Source: Solibacillus isronensis (GTDB lineage: Bacteria; Bacillota; Bacilli; Bacillales_A; Planococcaceae). From it: a stretch of 64,000 nt of DNA. The notes under the pieces are model-generated. The model was not told the DNA's origin. It worked only from the letters and a program-made list of their open reading frames with translations, and searched no databases. Both the position numbers and the translations under genes were made by a program. Where the stretch lies: the NCBI RefSeq assembly GCF_023715405.1, contig NZ_JAMBOC010000001.1:1054001-1118000 (forward strand). Direction: 5' to 3'. This document shows, piece after piece, positions 53,955 through 61,773 of the stretch. Every line of letters begins with the position of its first letter. Positions within the stretch are counted from its first letter, which is position 1.

Positions 53955-54413
53955 ATGATAAAAGGTTTATATGAAGCACATTTACCAGTAAGTAACTTAA
54001 AAAACTCCATTTTATTTTACCGAAATTTAGGATTAGAGTTAGCTTACAAACAAGATAATTTAGCTTTTTTTTGGATTGTAAAAGATGAAAGCTGGCTTGG
54101 TTTATGGGAAAGCGAAAAAGTTGAGCTAGCCTATCATCCTTCTATACGTCATATCGCATTTCGAGTAGAGAAAGAGGATATCATCTCATCTAAAAAATGG
54201 CTGAATGAAAGAGGAATCGCTATTCGTACTTCATTTGGCTTTAATGAAGATCGTCAACCACTAGTATTACCTAATCATCCACATGCACATGCTGCAATAT
54301 ACTTTGATGACCCAGATGGTAATTCAATTGAATTAATCGCTCCCATCCGAATAGATTTCCAAGAAGATTTTAAGATGATGACTTTAGAAGATTGGCTGAA
54401 AAGAGAAGAGTAA
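53955..54413 (+). CDS. VOC/glyoxalase-family protein
   Basis: A 152-residue vicinal-oxygen-chelate protein: YEAHLPVSNLKNSILFYRNLGLEL at the start, IRHIAFRVEKED in the middle, and YFDDPDGNSIELIAP at the end, with likely metal ligands His, His and Glu. ATG after GGGGTG; an earlier ATG lacks an SD. Such proteins include antibiotic-binding and dioxygenase-like members. Confidence 0.9.
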   Translation: MIKGLYEAHLPVSNLKNSILFYRNLGLELAYKQDNLAFFWIVKDESWLGLWESEKVELAYHPSIRHIAFRVEKEDIISSKKWLNERGIAIRTSFGFNEDRQPLVLPNHPHAHAAIYFDDPDGNSIELIAPIRIDFQEDFKMMTLEDWLKREE

Positions 54414-54466
54414 CAACAGATATTTTCTATCAACTTAAATGTGAGCTAATTATGGCCTTTACTGGA

Positions 54467-54500
54467 AAATGCACCTTCCTTTTTAAAGGAAAGTGCACGA
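54467..54500. terminator. Hairpin between converging genes
   Basis: GCAC-TTCCTT and AAGGAA-GTGC pair around TTTA. It lies between the VOC gene and the membrane gene on the other strand; T tracts on either side are weak. Confidence 0.4.
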
Positions 54501-54564
54501 TTATGTATTACCCTTTTTATTTACTTGTAATGCCATTCCAAAATCTCAATCTCCCTGCAAAGTA

Positions 54565-54807
54565 TCAATTTCTAAGTTGTGCTAATATGAAAATACCGAA
54601 AAATAGTGTTAAACCAATAATACTGGTTACTGATGCAATTTTTATGTACCGAATAGCGCCGTCCGATATTTCAGGTTCCTCTTTGTACATCCACCCTTTT
54701 CCAACTAGTAAGCTTTCTTCAGGGTAGAAATAACTCCAAATTAATACCCCATATAGTGGAATAGTTAAGATAACCCCTATAATTATTTCTAACACCTTTT
54801 GCAGCAT
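54565..54807 (-). CDS. Small membrane protein, paralog of 46518-46733
   Basis: An 80-residue protein with two membrane helices and the shared block YGVLIWSYFYPEESLLVGKG then MYKEEPEI. GGGGTG precedes the ATG. Function unknown. Confidence 0.72.
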   Translation of the reverse strand: MLQKVLEIIIGVILTIPLYGVLIWSYFYPEESLLVGKGWMYKEEPEISDGAIRYIKIASVTSIIGLTLFFGIFILAQLRN

Positions 54808-55027
54808 TTTAGCATCACCCCAGTAAACTAATACTACTAATACGGTTGAACTCTCATTTGGTTTCAGTTTACTTAGGATTATTTACCAATGGAACTAATT
54901 AGTTTTAGTTTAAGTATATTCATTGCCAATGAATATTTCATAGAACACCTTTAAGTTTAATTTTCACTATTCATCATTGATAATCTTTTGCTTATTTCCC
55001 TAATGCCTTTGACAAATTGGGAACATA

Positions 55028-55222
55028 TTATAATTTTTTTCCGCACCATGGACAAAAGTTAATTTCTATTCTTGAAGAACCACCATCATGAATTATTATT
55101 CCGTAGTCATTAGATTTTTCATAAAATATAATTATATTATCAGGACAATCATAAGGATTTTTATGAATATCACAATTGAAATTTGCATGATAATCCATAT
55201 ACTCACAGCAAAATTCTTTCAT
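55028..55222 (-). CDS. Small Cys-rich protein (DUF6980-like)
   Basis: A 64-residue protein: FCCEYMDYHANFNCDIHKN, PYDCPDN, YGIIIHDGGSS and CPWCGKKL. The C-x2-C ending and earlier cysteines suggest a zinc site. It fits the DUF6980 pattern as I remember it. AAGGGGAG precedes the ATG. Confidence 0.72.
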   Translation of the reverse strand: MKEFCCEYMDYHANFNCDIHKNPYDCPDNIIIFYEKSNDYGIIIHDGGSSRIEINFCPWCGKKL

Positions 55223-55274
55223 ATTTTTATTCTCCCCTTCTATTTGTCAAACCTTTATTAGTTCAATTTTAGCA

Positions 55275-55403
55275 TTCCCCAAGCGTTGTAACCCGAATGA
55301 GGACTACCAATCCAGCTATTATATAACGGAATTGGTAGAAGTCATTGTTCAAAAGTTGCCACCGCTTTCGGCACATTTAAAGGAATACAGAAAAGTCTTC
55401 TAG
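55275..55403 (+). pseudogene. C-terminal remnant of an unidentified gene
   Basis: The gap translates without stops as RCNPNEDYQSSYYITELVEV then IVQKLPPLSAHLKEYRKVF and a TAG at 55401-55403. The composition is plainly protein-like, but there is no start or SD. The parent family is not recognised. Confidence 0.4.
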
Positions 55404-55435
55404 AAATATTATTATAATTAAAGGAGGAGAAATGA

Positions 55436-55618
55436 TTGAGCAAAAATAAACACGATAAAATTCAAATGCAAAGAAAAGTGCAAGGTTTATATAGGGAAAT
55501 AAAACAACAGCGTAACGAAGAAAAGAATAATAACAAAATTGGTATAGTCATTGTTGATATTTGTGTTGTATTAGGAATTTTAATTCTTTTACTGAACGCA
55601 TTTATTAAAGAGTTCTAG
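55436..55618 (+). CDS. Small single-pass membrane protein
   Basis: A 60-residue protein: basic N-terminal half (MQRKVQGLYREIKQQRNEEK) and a C-terminal membrane helix (IGIVIVDICVVLGILILLLN). TTG start eight bases after AAAGGAGG. Confidence 0.65.
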   Translation: MSKNKHDKIQMQRKVQGLYREIKQQRNEEKNNNKIGIVIVDICVVLGILILLLNAFIKEF

Positions 55619-55624
55619 TGGTTA

Positions 55625-55756
55625 ATGATAACAATGCATGATGGTCAAACACCCGGTTTGGTAATTTCACCTGAATTTAGTCAATTTGATTCTGATATCA
55701 ATGCATTTATTGATATTGATATGTATGTATATCCTTATAGTGAATCGGAAGAATAG
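55625..55756 (+). CDS. Short ORF, possibly a gene fragment
   Basis: 43 codons with protein-like composition (DGQTPGLVISPEFSQFDSD; DIDMYVYPYSESEE) but no SD before the ATG. It may be the remnant of a longer gene. Confidence 0.3.
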   Translation: MITMHDGQTPGLVISPEFSQFDSDINAFIDIDMYVYPYSESEE

Positions 55757-55819
55757 TCACTTCAGGTTTGGGGACTTTTTAATTTGATTAACGGACTAAC
55801 TGAAAAAGGGGGGGATTCA

Positions 55820-56242
55820 TTGCACCCAATAGAATTTATTCAATTGATGCTAGCCAGTGGAATTTTAGTTTTTATTTTATTCATTTCTTTTATCTTTAAA
55901 GGAAAGCGGAGAAAAAGGATTCAGGGGTTGGCTCTATTATTTTTAGTGTCTTTTGGCATCATTTATTTCGTACGTCCATCTTGGACAGATATGCAAATTG
56001 AAAAGAAGGTAAGTTATATACAGTTGCATTTGGAGAAAAAGTACCCTGGGGAAACATGGGAATTTCGAACAGTGCCTCATCGTGAAGATGGTTATGAATC
56101 CTCGAATCCATATTTTATTGGTGTCATATTTGATAATGAACCACAAGTGGAATATACATATTTCGCTCGTAATAAACATGATATTACCCAACAAGGGTTT
56201 TCTACATCCAATACAAAAAGTGATTTATTACATTTAGAATAA
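55820..56242 (+). CDS. Membrane-anchored hypothetical protein
   Basis: A 140-residue protein with one or two N-terminal hydrophobic segments (QLMLASGILVFILFISFIF; GLALLFLVSFGIIYFV) and an external part (KKVSYIQLHLEKKYPGETWE) that recalls DUF3139-like secreted proteins. TTG five bases after GGGGGGG is chosen over the earlier TTG. Confidence 0.65.
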   Translation: MHPIEFIQLMLASGILVFILFISFIFKGKRRKRIQGLALLFLVSFGIIYFVRPSWTDMQIEKKVSYIQLHLEKKYPGETWEFRTVPHREDGYESSNPYFIGVIFDNEPQVEYTYFARNKHDITQQGFSTSNTKSDLLHLE

Positions 56243-56269
56243 AAATTAAATGTAACTGGAGGAGAATTC

Positions 56270-56341
56270 ATGATACATCAAATGGCATTACACGAAACAT
56301 ATCTCGAATCAATCAAAAAAGGGCGAAAAATTTTGATATAA
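56270..56341 (+). pseudogene. N-terminal fragment of an ASCH-domain gene
   Basis: 23 codons after a strong SD (GGAGGAG six bases before ATG 56270): MIHQMALHETYLESIKKGRK, then a stop three codons on. This is the typical start of bacterial ASCH-domain proteins (I-K-x-G-x-K-x-x-E-x-R follows normally); everything after the Lys is lost. Confidence 0.6.
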
Positions 56342-56391
56342 TATTTTACTAACCTAATTAAACTAAAGCCCTCCGTTACTAAAAGTTTTCC

Positions 56392-56679
56392 TCACAATCT
56401 CTCTTTGTATCGAACAACAAATGGCGAGAGTAAAAAACAGACCGTTGCCATAAGACCTGCCCCACCAATGGTTAAAAAGACATTATCGGAAGGAATAAGA
56501 AAAAATTGAACTATCAGAAATGGTAACATCGTCAGGAATGCAACCGTAAATCTCCCAAAAATAGCTATCTTATGTATAGAACCACAATTGTCACATTCAA
56601 GTGGTCCGTATGTCCATTTATAAGATTGAAAGATTTTTCTCCAACCAAATTGACTATTGCATTTTATACATTTTTGCAA
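56392..56679 (-). CDS. CxxC-x20-CxxC family membrane protein
   Basis: A 95-residue protein with C4-x2-C7 and, about 20 residues on, a second C-x2-C (LECDNC), then two membrane helices (VAFLTMLPFLIVQFFL; TIGGAGLMATVCFLLSPF). This fits the TIGR04104 'cxxc_20_cxxc' family. TTG start eight bases after GGGGG. Confidence 0.8.
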   Translation of the reverse strand: MQKCIKCNSQFGWRKIFQSYKWTYGPLECDNCGSIHKIAIFGRFTVAFLTMLPFLIVQFFLIPSDNVFLTIGGAGLMATVCFLLSPFVVRYKERL

Positions 56680-56890
56680 AAACGACGCCCCCTTTTTTCC
56701 GCTATTAAACTAAACTGCCCCGTTTGTTTAAGTACATTACTTCACAATATATAAATTCATTTTAGCGTAAATTTTCCATATCCCTTTCAAAAGAAAGAAT
56801 TTCGATCGATATATGCTAACATTTCACACAAGTTTTAACATCGATTTTAACAAGACCACATAAATTTATGCGATGTTGCGAATTGATGTG

Positions 56891-56986
56891 TTAAGGACAT
56901 TCTCTGAAGGTTATAGACACTGATACAACTACACGATTATCTTTATTTATAATGGCTGATGCACCATTCCAAAGCTTATATTTCAC
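56891..56986 (-). pseudogene. N-terminal fragment, possibly of a Nudix gene
   Basis: 31 codons from GTG 56986 with AGAGG eight bases before: KYKLWNGASAIINKDNRVVV then SVSITFREC. The start resembles Nudix N-termini (W-N-x-A-S-A-V-I), with no Nudix box. It lies 12 bases downstream of the next fragment. Confidence 0.4.
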
Positions 56987-56998
56987 AATTTAAACCTC

Positions 56999-57112
56999 TT
57001 ATATTTTGTATTTATTAAAAATCCCCCCCAAATGAAAAGGTATTTTATTAAATAATGAAATTGTTAAAATACAAAGAAATGCGGATACTACCGAAAAAAT
57101 TATTCTAAACAA
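56999..57112 (-). pseudogene. Truncated copy of the 51824-52102 membrane protein gene
   Basis: 37 codons from TTG 57112: FRIIFSVVSAFLCILTISLF then NKIPFHLGG, matching the intact protein's first 30 residues with few changes. The DNA match runs from about 57025 to 57120 against 52013-52108. The rest of the gene is replaced by unrelated sequence. Confidence 0.8.
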
Positions 57113-57152
57113 ACTATCACCCAAAGGATTATTTCAAATGCAGTTATACCCT

Positions 57153-57476
57153 TTATTTCTTTTTTATGAAAGTGTAGATATTTAAAATAACTCCAGTTCC
57201 AAACATAACTATCGCATTGAATGCCAGTACTATTGCAATAAATCCACCTGCAAAAGCTATTCCTTCTCCTGTATCATCCAGATCGGTATTGGTTTTTTTA
57301 AAATAATCAATTCCTAAAGAAACAAAAATATAAACGATCACTGGAACTAAAAGGGCTATAAAAATTGCCGATGCCCATATAGGGAATTTTTTTATACGGT
57401 ATAAATACACGGCTATTCCATCACAAATTAAAATAGACAAAATTATAACCAACCAAACAATAGAATCTCCGCCCAT
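57153..57476 (-). CDS. Small membrane protein
   Basis: A 107-residue protein with three membrane segments (VWLVIILSILICDGIAVYL; WASAIFIALLVPVIVYIFVS; GIAFAGGFIAIVLAFNAIVM). AGAGGGGG lies before the ATG. No family recognised. Confidence 0.72.
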   Translation of the reverse strand: MGGDSIVWLVIILSILICDGIAVYLYRIKKFPIWASAIFIALLVPVIVYIFVSLGIDYFKKTNTDLDDTGEGIAFAGGFIAIVLAFNAIVMFGTGVILNIYTFIKKK

Positions 57477-57527
57477 AATAATGCCCCCTCTTAACAGCCC
57501 TAATTGAATAAAATAGCATTGAACCTT

Positions 57528-57953
57528 TTAATTCGTTTCACTGCGCTTACGGCTTTCTAGAAATTTTAAAACTGTGTAAGAAATAATTAATATTATTCCA
57601 ATCAAAAATGCGATAACGAAGCCAAATGTTCCATTTAAACCGATCCAACCAATAGTGAACGTAAGGAAAAATAGTTGATAGCATAAACCAGCTATTATTA
57701 TTGCAATGGGTACATTAAATGGGAATAATATTTTCCAAGTAAAACCTAAAAAGGCAGCCGACATTACTATTATAACTAAAATGATGATGTGGAATATCCC
57801 CCACCGGAATCCTGCGCGAGACTGCCCTTCTTCCCCTAAGGCAACCTGTGTACTTAAGTCATACAGCGAAAACCCTGCTGTAAAAAATCCGACCAATAAA
57901 ATTATAATAAATGTAACCCAGTTTATCGTTTTTATAATTTTTTTGCTTTTCAT
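57528..57953 (-). CDS. Four-helix membrane protein
   Basis: A 141-residue protein with four membrane segments and a short loop (STQVALGEEGQSRAGFRWG). GAGGAGG precedes the ATG. Function unknown; it may be co-transcribed with the gene at 57153. Confidence 0.75.
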   Translation of the reverse strand: MKSKKIIKTINWVTFIIILLVGFFTAGFSLYDLSTQVALGEEGQSRAGFRWGIFHIIILVIIVMSAAFLGFTWKILFPFNVPIAIIIAGLCYQLFFLTFTIGWIGLNGTFGFVIAFLIGIILIISYTVLKFLESRKRSETN

Positions 57954-58023
57954 CTTTCCTCCTCAGAAAAGGCCACTCTGACAGTCTTCCTGCAAAAGTG
58001 CCCAATTGTTGATGATTGATTTT

Positions 58024-58299
58024 TCAAGTAATAACTGCATTTAATTCAAGATTTGACATTACAAAAAAGCTGTTCAATCTTTTAACAATACTTTCCCGAA
58101 CTTCAACTTCCTTTTCAGCATCTAGCGCTTCAGGTTATGCAAAAGTAATCCCTATTGTACCTTCATCCGGCGGGTTTAACATTACACCTGCGTCTGTAAT
58201 AATTGCATTTGTCATTGTTGAAAAATGTAAAATTAGTTGTTCTCTTTCCGTTAAACCTTGTTTAGAATTTCCATCAACGATAACTTTAAAATATGACAA
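58024..58299 (-). pseudogene. Small gene interrupted by an in-frame stop
   Basis: From TTG 58299 (AGAGGGGA upstream) the frame reads SYFKVIVDGNSKQGLTEREQ, then ..TNAIITDAGVMLNPPDEGTI-GITFA and a TAA at 58135-58137. The same frame goes on without a break as PEALDAEKEVEVRESIVKRL-NSFFVMSN to a stop at 58024. One base change restores 91 codons. Family not recognised. The 380 bases upstream (58300-58681) contain only a repeat-like motif near 58408 and an SD followed by ATG-CAG-TAA near 58574. Confidence 0.6.
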
Positions 58300-58681
58300 T
58301 TTGAATTCCCCTCTTATAACCAAACATTCTCTTTCTTTTACTATTTTACAACTATTAACCAAAATTATCCTCAATTATTCTTAATTGAATGTGTGGCTTT
58401 CAATAAAAAAAGACCCTTCCTCAAGGAAAACGCCTGATAATGACAAGGACCATTCTAATTCAAGGACTGGCATATATGGAGATATGGGCGTTTCATAAAA
58501 ATCTAAAATATATTGAAACTATTTCTCGTTTTTTCCGTCTGTACAGCGCATTACGAAATAAGGGAGATTAAAAGATGCAGTAAATACTAAAAGTTTAAGC
58601 CCAATCCTTCATCAGGAATTAAGAATTTGTTAATTGGAATGAATGCGGCATATTGAAAATATGAATCAAGAGGAATAAGTT

Positions 58682-59146
58682 ATGAATAAGATAAGAAAAG
58701 CAAATGTCGAGGATGCAGCGACACTGACGGATATAGCTTTTAAAGCAAAAGGCTATTGGGGTTATTCAGATGATTTTATGAATGCATGGAAAGATATTTT
58801 AACACTTACAGTAGACGATATCCAGTCTAAAGTTATTTATCTGCTAGAAGAAGATAAGGCTATTAAAGGGTTCTATTGTTTGTGTATAGAAACGAAAAAA
58901 TTAGAATCCTTATTTGTAGCCCCTACATACATTGGTCAAGGCTTAGGGAGATTATTATGGAAAGATATTTTACTGAAGGCGGCAGAATTTGGATTAAGTA
59001 GCTTCCATTTTAATAGTGATCCAAATGCGTATGAATTTTACTTAAAAATGGGTGCAAAAAGAATAATTTATGTGGAATCAACAGTTATACCTGGTAGAAT
59101 ATATCCTTTTATGGAGTATAAGCTTACACATCTTCAAACAAAATAA
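58682..59146 (+). CDS. GNAT-family acetyltransferase
   Basis: A 154-residue GNAT protein: IRKANVEDAATLTDIAFKAK at the start, motif A LESLFVAPTYIGQGLGRLLW (Q-x-x-G-x-G), and PNAYEFYLKMGAKRI. The YWGYSDDFM block is typical of a bacillar subfamily. GAGG precedes the ATG. Substrate unknown. Confidence 0.9.
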   Translation: MNKIRKANVEDAATLTDIAFKAKGYWGYSDDFMNAWKDILTLTVDDIQSKVIYLLEEDKAIKGFYCLCIETKKLESLFVAPTYIGQGLGRLLWKDILLKAAEFGLSSFHFNSDPNAYEFYLKMGAKRIIYVESTVIPGRIYPFMEYKLTHLQTK

Positions 59147-59177
59147 TGTTTCTAAAAGATCGGGAATACAGCAGTAA

Positions 59178-59219
59178 GGCACGAATGTAGTTATATCAGC
59201 ATTTCGTGCCTATTCTTTT
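59178..59219 (+). terminator. Terminator of the GNAT gene at 58682
   Basis: Stem GGCACGAA/TTCGTGCC (59178-59185 with 59203-59210) followed by TATTCTTTT. Confidence 0.65.
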
Positions 59220-59339
59220 GATATTGTTAATGCAGCATTTTATACCGATGTTGCAAACCAGTACTTAACGGAAAAAGACCCTTTACATTTTCAAGGAAAA
59301 CACAGGTTTGTTGAAATACGTTTTTTCAGAAAAATCATC

Positions 59340-59780
59340 TTAGTAAATATAAAACTTGTTACTTAATTGTTTTTTCGTTTCGTGTACAATAATGGAAATC
59401 AGGTATTCATGAGTGATGTTTCTTGGATTATCTCCATATCGAAAGTCGTCTATCATTTCACTTATTCCATACCATATATACCATATCTCTAACTCCTCAT
59501 TAAAGAAGTGTTCACGCACCACTTCATATATTTCATAAGCTAAGTTTATTGCATTATTTTTATCATTTAATATTTCCTTCAATAAATGACGTATGTAGTA
59601 TTTAGCACATTCCACATGTGAAGGCTCCTTCATACCTAATTCACCCAAAGCTCTTTTAAAATATTCTTCAATTTCAAAAATATTTAACGGTTCTCTCAAA
59701 AAAGCAAGGATATTTAGGGATGTTGTAGAGTTTTCGTTTTCCAACATACTGTTAGCCCAATTAATGTAGTTAATAGGCAT
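59340..59780 (-). CDS. Hypothetical protein
   Basis: A 146-residue acidic helical protein (NILAFLREPLNIFEIEEYFK; LEIWYIWYGISEMIDDFRYG). AAAGGTG five bases before the chosen ATG; another ATG 19 codons upstream has a poorly spaced AAGGTG and is possible. It resembles small immunity-type proteins in size and composition, without proof. Confidence 0.7.
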   Translation of the reverse strand: MPINYINWANSMLENENSTTSLNILAFLREPLNIFEIEEYFKRALGELGMKEPSHVECAKYYIRHLLKEILNDKNNAINLAYEIYEVVREHFFNEELEIWYIWYGISEMIDDFRYGDNPRNITHEYLISIIVHETKKQLSNKFYIY

Positions 59781-59955
59781 TTCTTCACCTTTAAATTTTT
59801 TATAATACAAAATTTTTGTATCCATATACTGGCTCATTTGTTTTATTACTCACCTTCTTACAGATTGTCGCGCTAGTTTAAGGAAGCCGATAGTTGCTGG
59901 GCTAATTACTACCCCTCCCTATATTAAAATAAATTCATAGATTTAAAATAGATAT

Positions 59956-60423
59956 TTATTTGTCTATTTCTTTATACATGTTGATACCTGCTACTTGAAA
60001 ACCCAGATTATTATATAAATTTAGAGCATGTTCATTATTTCCGAAAACATGTAATTTAAAAAAGGCAATTTTACGAACAGCTAAAAGGGATTCAAGCTCA
60101 GTCATCACCTTTTTCCCAATCCCTTTAGAACGAAACTCTTCTTTGAGATAGATTTCATATAAAAAGGCACTTTTGTTTTCTTTTACTATTTTTATCCATA
60201 CATAACCTACCACTTTTTCATTTTCTAAAATATTATAGAATTCATGATTTTCTGTGTTGAATCCATTTGGCAAATATCCTTTTATCGCTTTTTCTGCTCT
60301 AACAAAAGCAGTTTCACTTATCATTTCAAAAGTATTTTCTTCAAGGGTAAGAGCATACCTCTCCGTTTTATCTTTTATGTATGTATCGTATTCAACTTCA
60401 TTCATAGATATTAATAGTTTCAC
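59956..60423 (-). CDS. GNAT-family acetyltransferase
   Basis: A 155-residue GNAT protein. Motif A is IYLKEEFRSKGIGKKVMTEL (R-x-x-G-x-G/A), and HVFGNNEHALNLYNNLGFQV is motif B. GTG start after TTGGAG; six earlier codons cover that SD. Substrate unknown. Confidence 0.9.
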   Translation of the reverse strand: MKLLISMNEVEYDTYIKDKTERYALTLEENTFEMISETAFVRAEKAIKGYLPNGFNTENHEFYNILENEKVVGYVWIKIVKENKSAFLYEIYLKEEFRSKGIGKKVMTELESLLAVRKIAFFKLHVFGNNEHALNLYNNLGFQVAGINMYKEIDK

Positions 60424-60475
60424 TGCTTTAACCAGCTCCAATCATAATTTCACTATGCTAAATTGCATGACACAG

Positions 60476-60685
60476 TTAGAGGATCATTTCATATATTTTT
60501 TGATAACCAAAAGGTAGTATTGCAGCAACTAAAATCCCTGCTACTATAAAAGATGTTGCATACACTCTATATTTTGACATAGAAATCTCTTTTCTTTTAT
60601 AGGCTATACTTAATACTTTAATCATAGAAAAAACAGTAATAAAAATGATGATTGCCGAAAAAACACTCGTCATAATAACTGGCAT
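60476..60685 (-). CDS. Small membrane protein
   Basis: A 69-residue protein with two membrane helices (VFSAIIIFITVFSMIKVL; YATSFIVAGILVAAILPFGY). Its ATG overlaps the stop of the DUF4306 gene by one base, so it is the last gene of a three-gene operon. Confidence 0.72.
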   Translation of the reverse strand: MPVIMTSVFSAIIIFITVFSMIKVLSIAYKRKEISMSKYRVYATSFIVAGILVAAILPFGYQKIYEMIL

Positions 60686-61164
60686 TATTTAACCTCCGTT
60701 AACATTTTAGTATTATGCAACTTATACTGTAAAACTGTAATTACTATAAATAAAAGTCCGCTTATTGAGGAAATCCAGAAAAAAACATTCCCCCCCATAG
60801 TTGTGGAATTATAAAACAAGCTACTAAATAATAAGAGTATAATACCTATTAATCCACAGAAACCAATTTCCCATTTCGGTTTTCTTTTTATAAGAAAATA
60901 GCCAGTTACACTTAGAATATAGAGGACACTTGCTATCATAATTGTGGGAAAGAAAGGCTGAAATTTAGCTGCATAAACGAAATAATCGAGTTGGCTAATA
61001 TCATGCCCATTAATAATCTCCCTTTGAAACAAACTAGTAAAAGGTGTTGAGTACTTCCATTCTAATGTATTTTCTATAATTGCGCTTCCTTCATACCATG
61101 CAATAAAAGTTGATACTACTAATGTTAAGATCCCAGCTATAATTTGCAACACATACTTAAACAA
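60685..61164 (-). CDS. DUF4306 (YjdJ-like) membrane protein
   Basis: A 159-residue protein with about four membrane helices. The external block WYEGSAIIENTLEWKYSTPF and LDYFVYAAKFQP are those of the YjdJ/DUF4306 family. TTG start seven bases after GGAGG. It lies between the lipoprotein gene and the small membrane gene in one operon; function unknown. Confidence 0.82.
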   Translation of the reverse strand: MFKYVLQIIAGILTLVVSTFIAWYEGSAIIENTLEWKYSTPFTSLFQREIINGHDISQLDYFVYAAKFQPFFPTIMIASVLYILSVTGYFLIKRKPKWEIGFCGLIGIILLLFSSLFYNSTTMGGNVFFWISSISGLLFIVITVLQYKLHNTKMLTEVK

Positions 61165-61203
61165 CTTCAAACCTCCACATACTCTTTTCAACCATACTAT
61201 CTG

Positions 61204-61566
61204 CTAGTATTTCTCGATTTTAATAGTTATTTTTACTCTCTCTTCGCTAGTTGTATCTTTTTCAGAAATATTATTGATCGAGTCTTCTACTATTTGTTGA
61301 ATCAACGTAGCATCAATTTTTGAATCTTTCGGGTAACCTACTGAAACTGTTAAATCACTTGCTCCACCATCTATCATTAGTGCGAGCGCATCACTTTCAA
61401 GTTCCGTTTTCTCTGTAACTGATACTATAATTTCATTTTGTAATTCCGCAAATAAGGTTTTATAAGAAACTATAACTTCCTGCTCGCTTTCTATTACCTC
61501 AATTTTATTACACCCGCCTAACAATATTGAACATATCACAACCACTGTAATTATAACTTTTTTCAA
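61204..61566 (-). CDS. Small lipoprotein
   Basis: A 120-residue lipoprotein: signal VIITVVVICSILLGGC (lipobox LGGC), then a domain ending in VKITIKIEKY. TTG start after GGGAGG. First gene of the three-gene operon. Confidence 0.8.
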   Translation of the reverse strand: MKKVIITVVVICSILLGGCNKIEVIESEQEVIVSYKTLFAELQNEIIVSVTEKTELESDALALMIDGGASDLTVSVGYPKDSKIDATLIQQIVEDSINNISEKDTTSEERVKITIKIEKY

Positions 61567-61720
61567 CTTTTCAACCTCCCTTTATGTTGATTCATGCACT
61601 CAAAGATCAGTTATTTTAACGAAACACCTTCAAAAAAGTTCCTTTTTAGGATTTATACACCTAATTATACAGTGGCTAATTTCTACTTGTTTGCCTAGCA
61701 ATTTAAAGTCTTGCAGCAAA

Positions 61721-61762
61721 ACAAAAACTCTCTCCAATCCAATTAACTGAATTAAAGAGAGT
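61721..61762 (-). terminator. Intrinsic terminator of the Pnkp gene
   Basis: Stem ACTCTCT/AGAGAGT (61727-61733 with 61756-61762) followed by T-rich sequence on the minus strand, 12 bases after the stop. Confidence 0.8.
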
Positions 61763-61773
61763 CTCATATTATT

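Noticed and set aside
54392..54727. 111-codon plus ORF after the VOC gene
   Set aside because: It runs over the VOC gene end and antisense to the conserved small membrane gene at 54565; no SD.
57960..58015. Hairpin GGCACT/AGTGGCC before the 57528 gene
   Set aside because: It could be a leader element, but the stem has mismatches and no conserved partner is visible.
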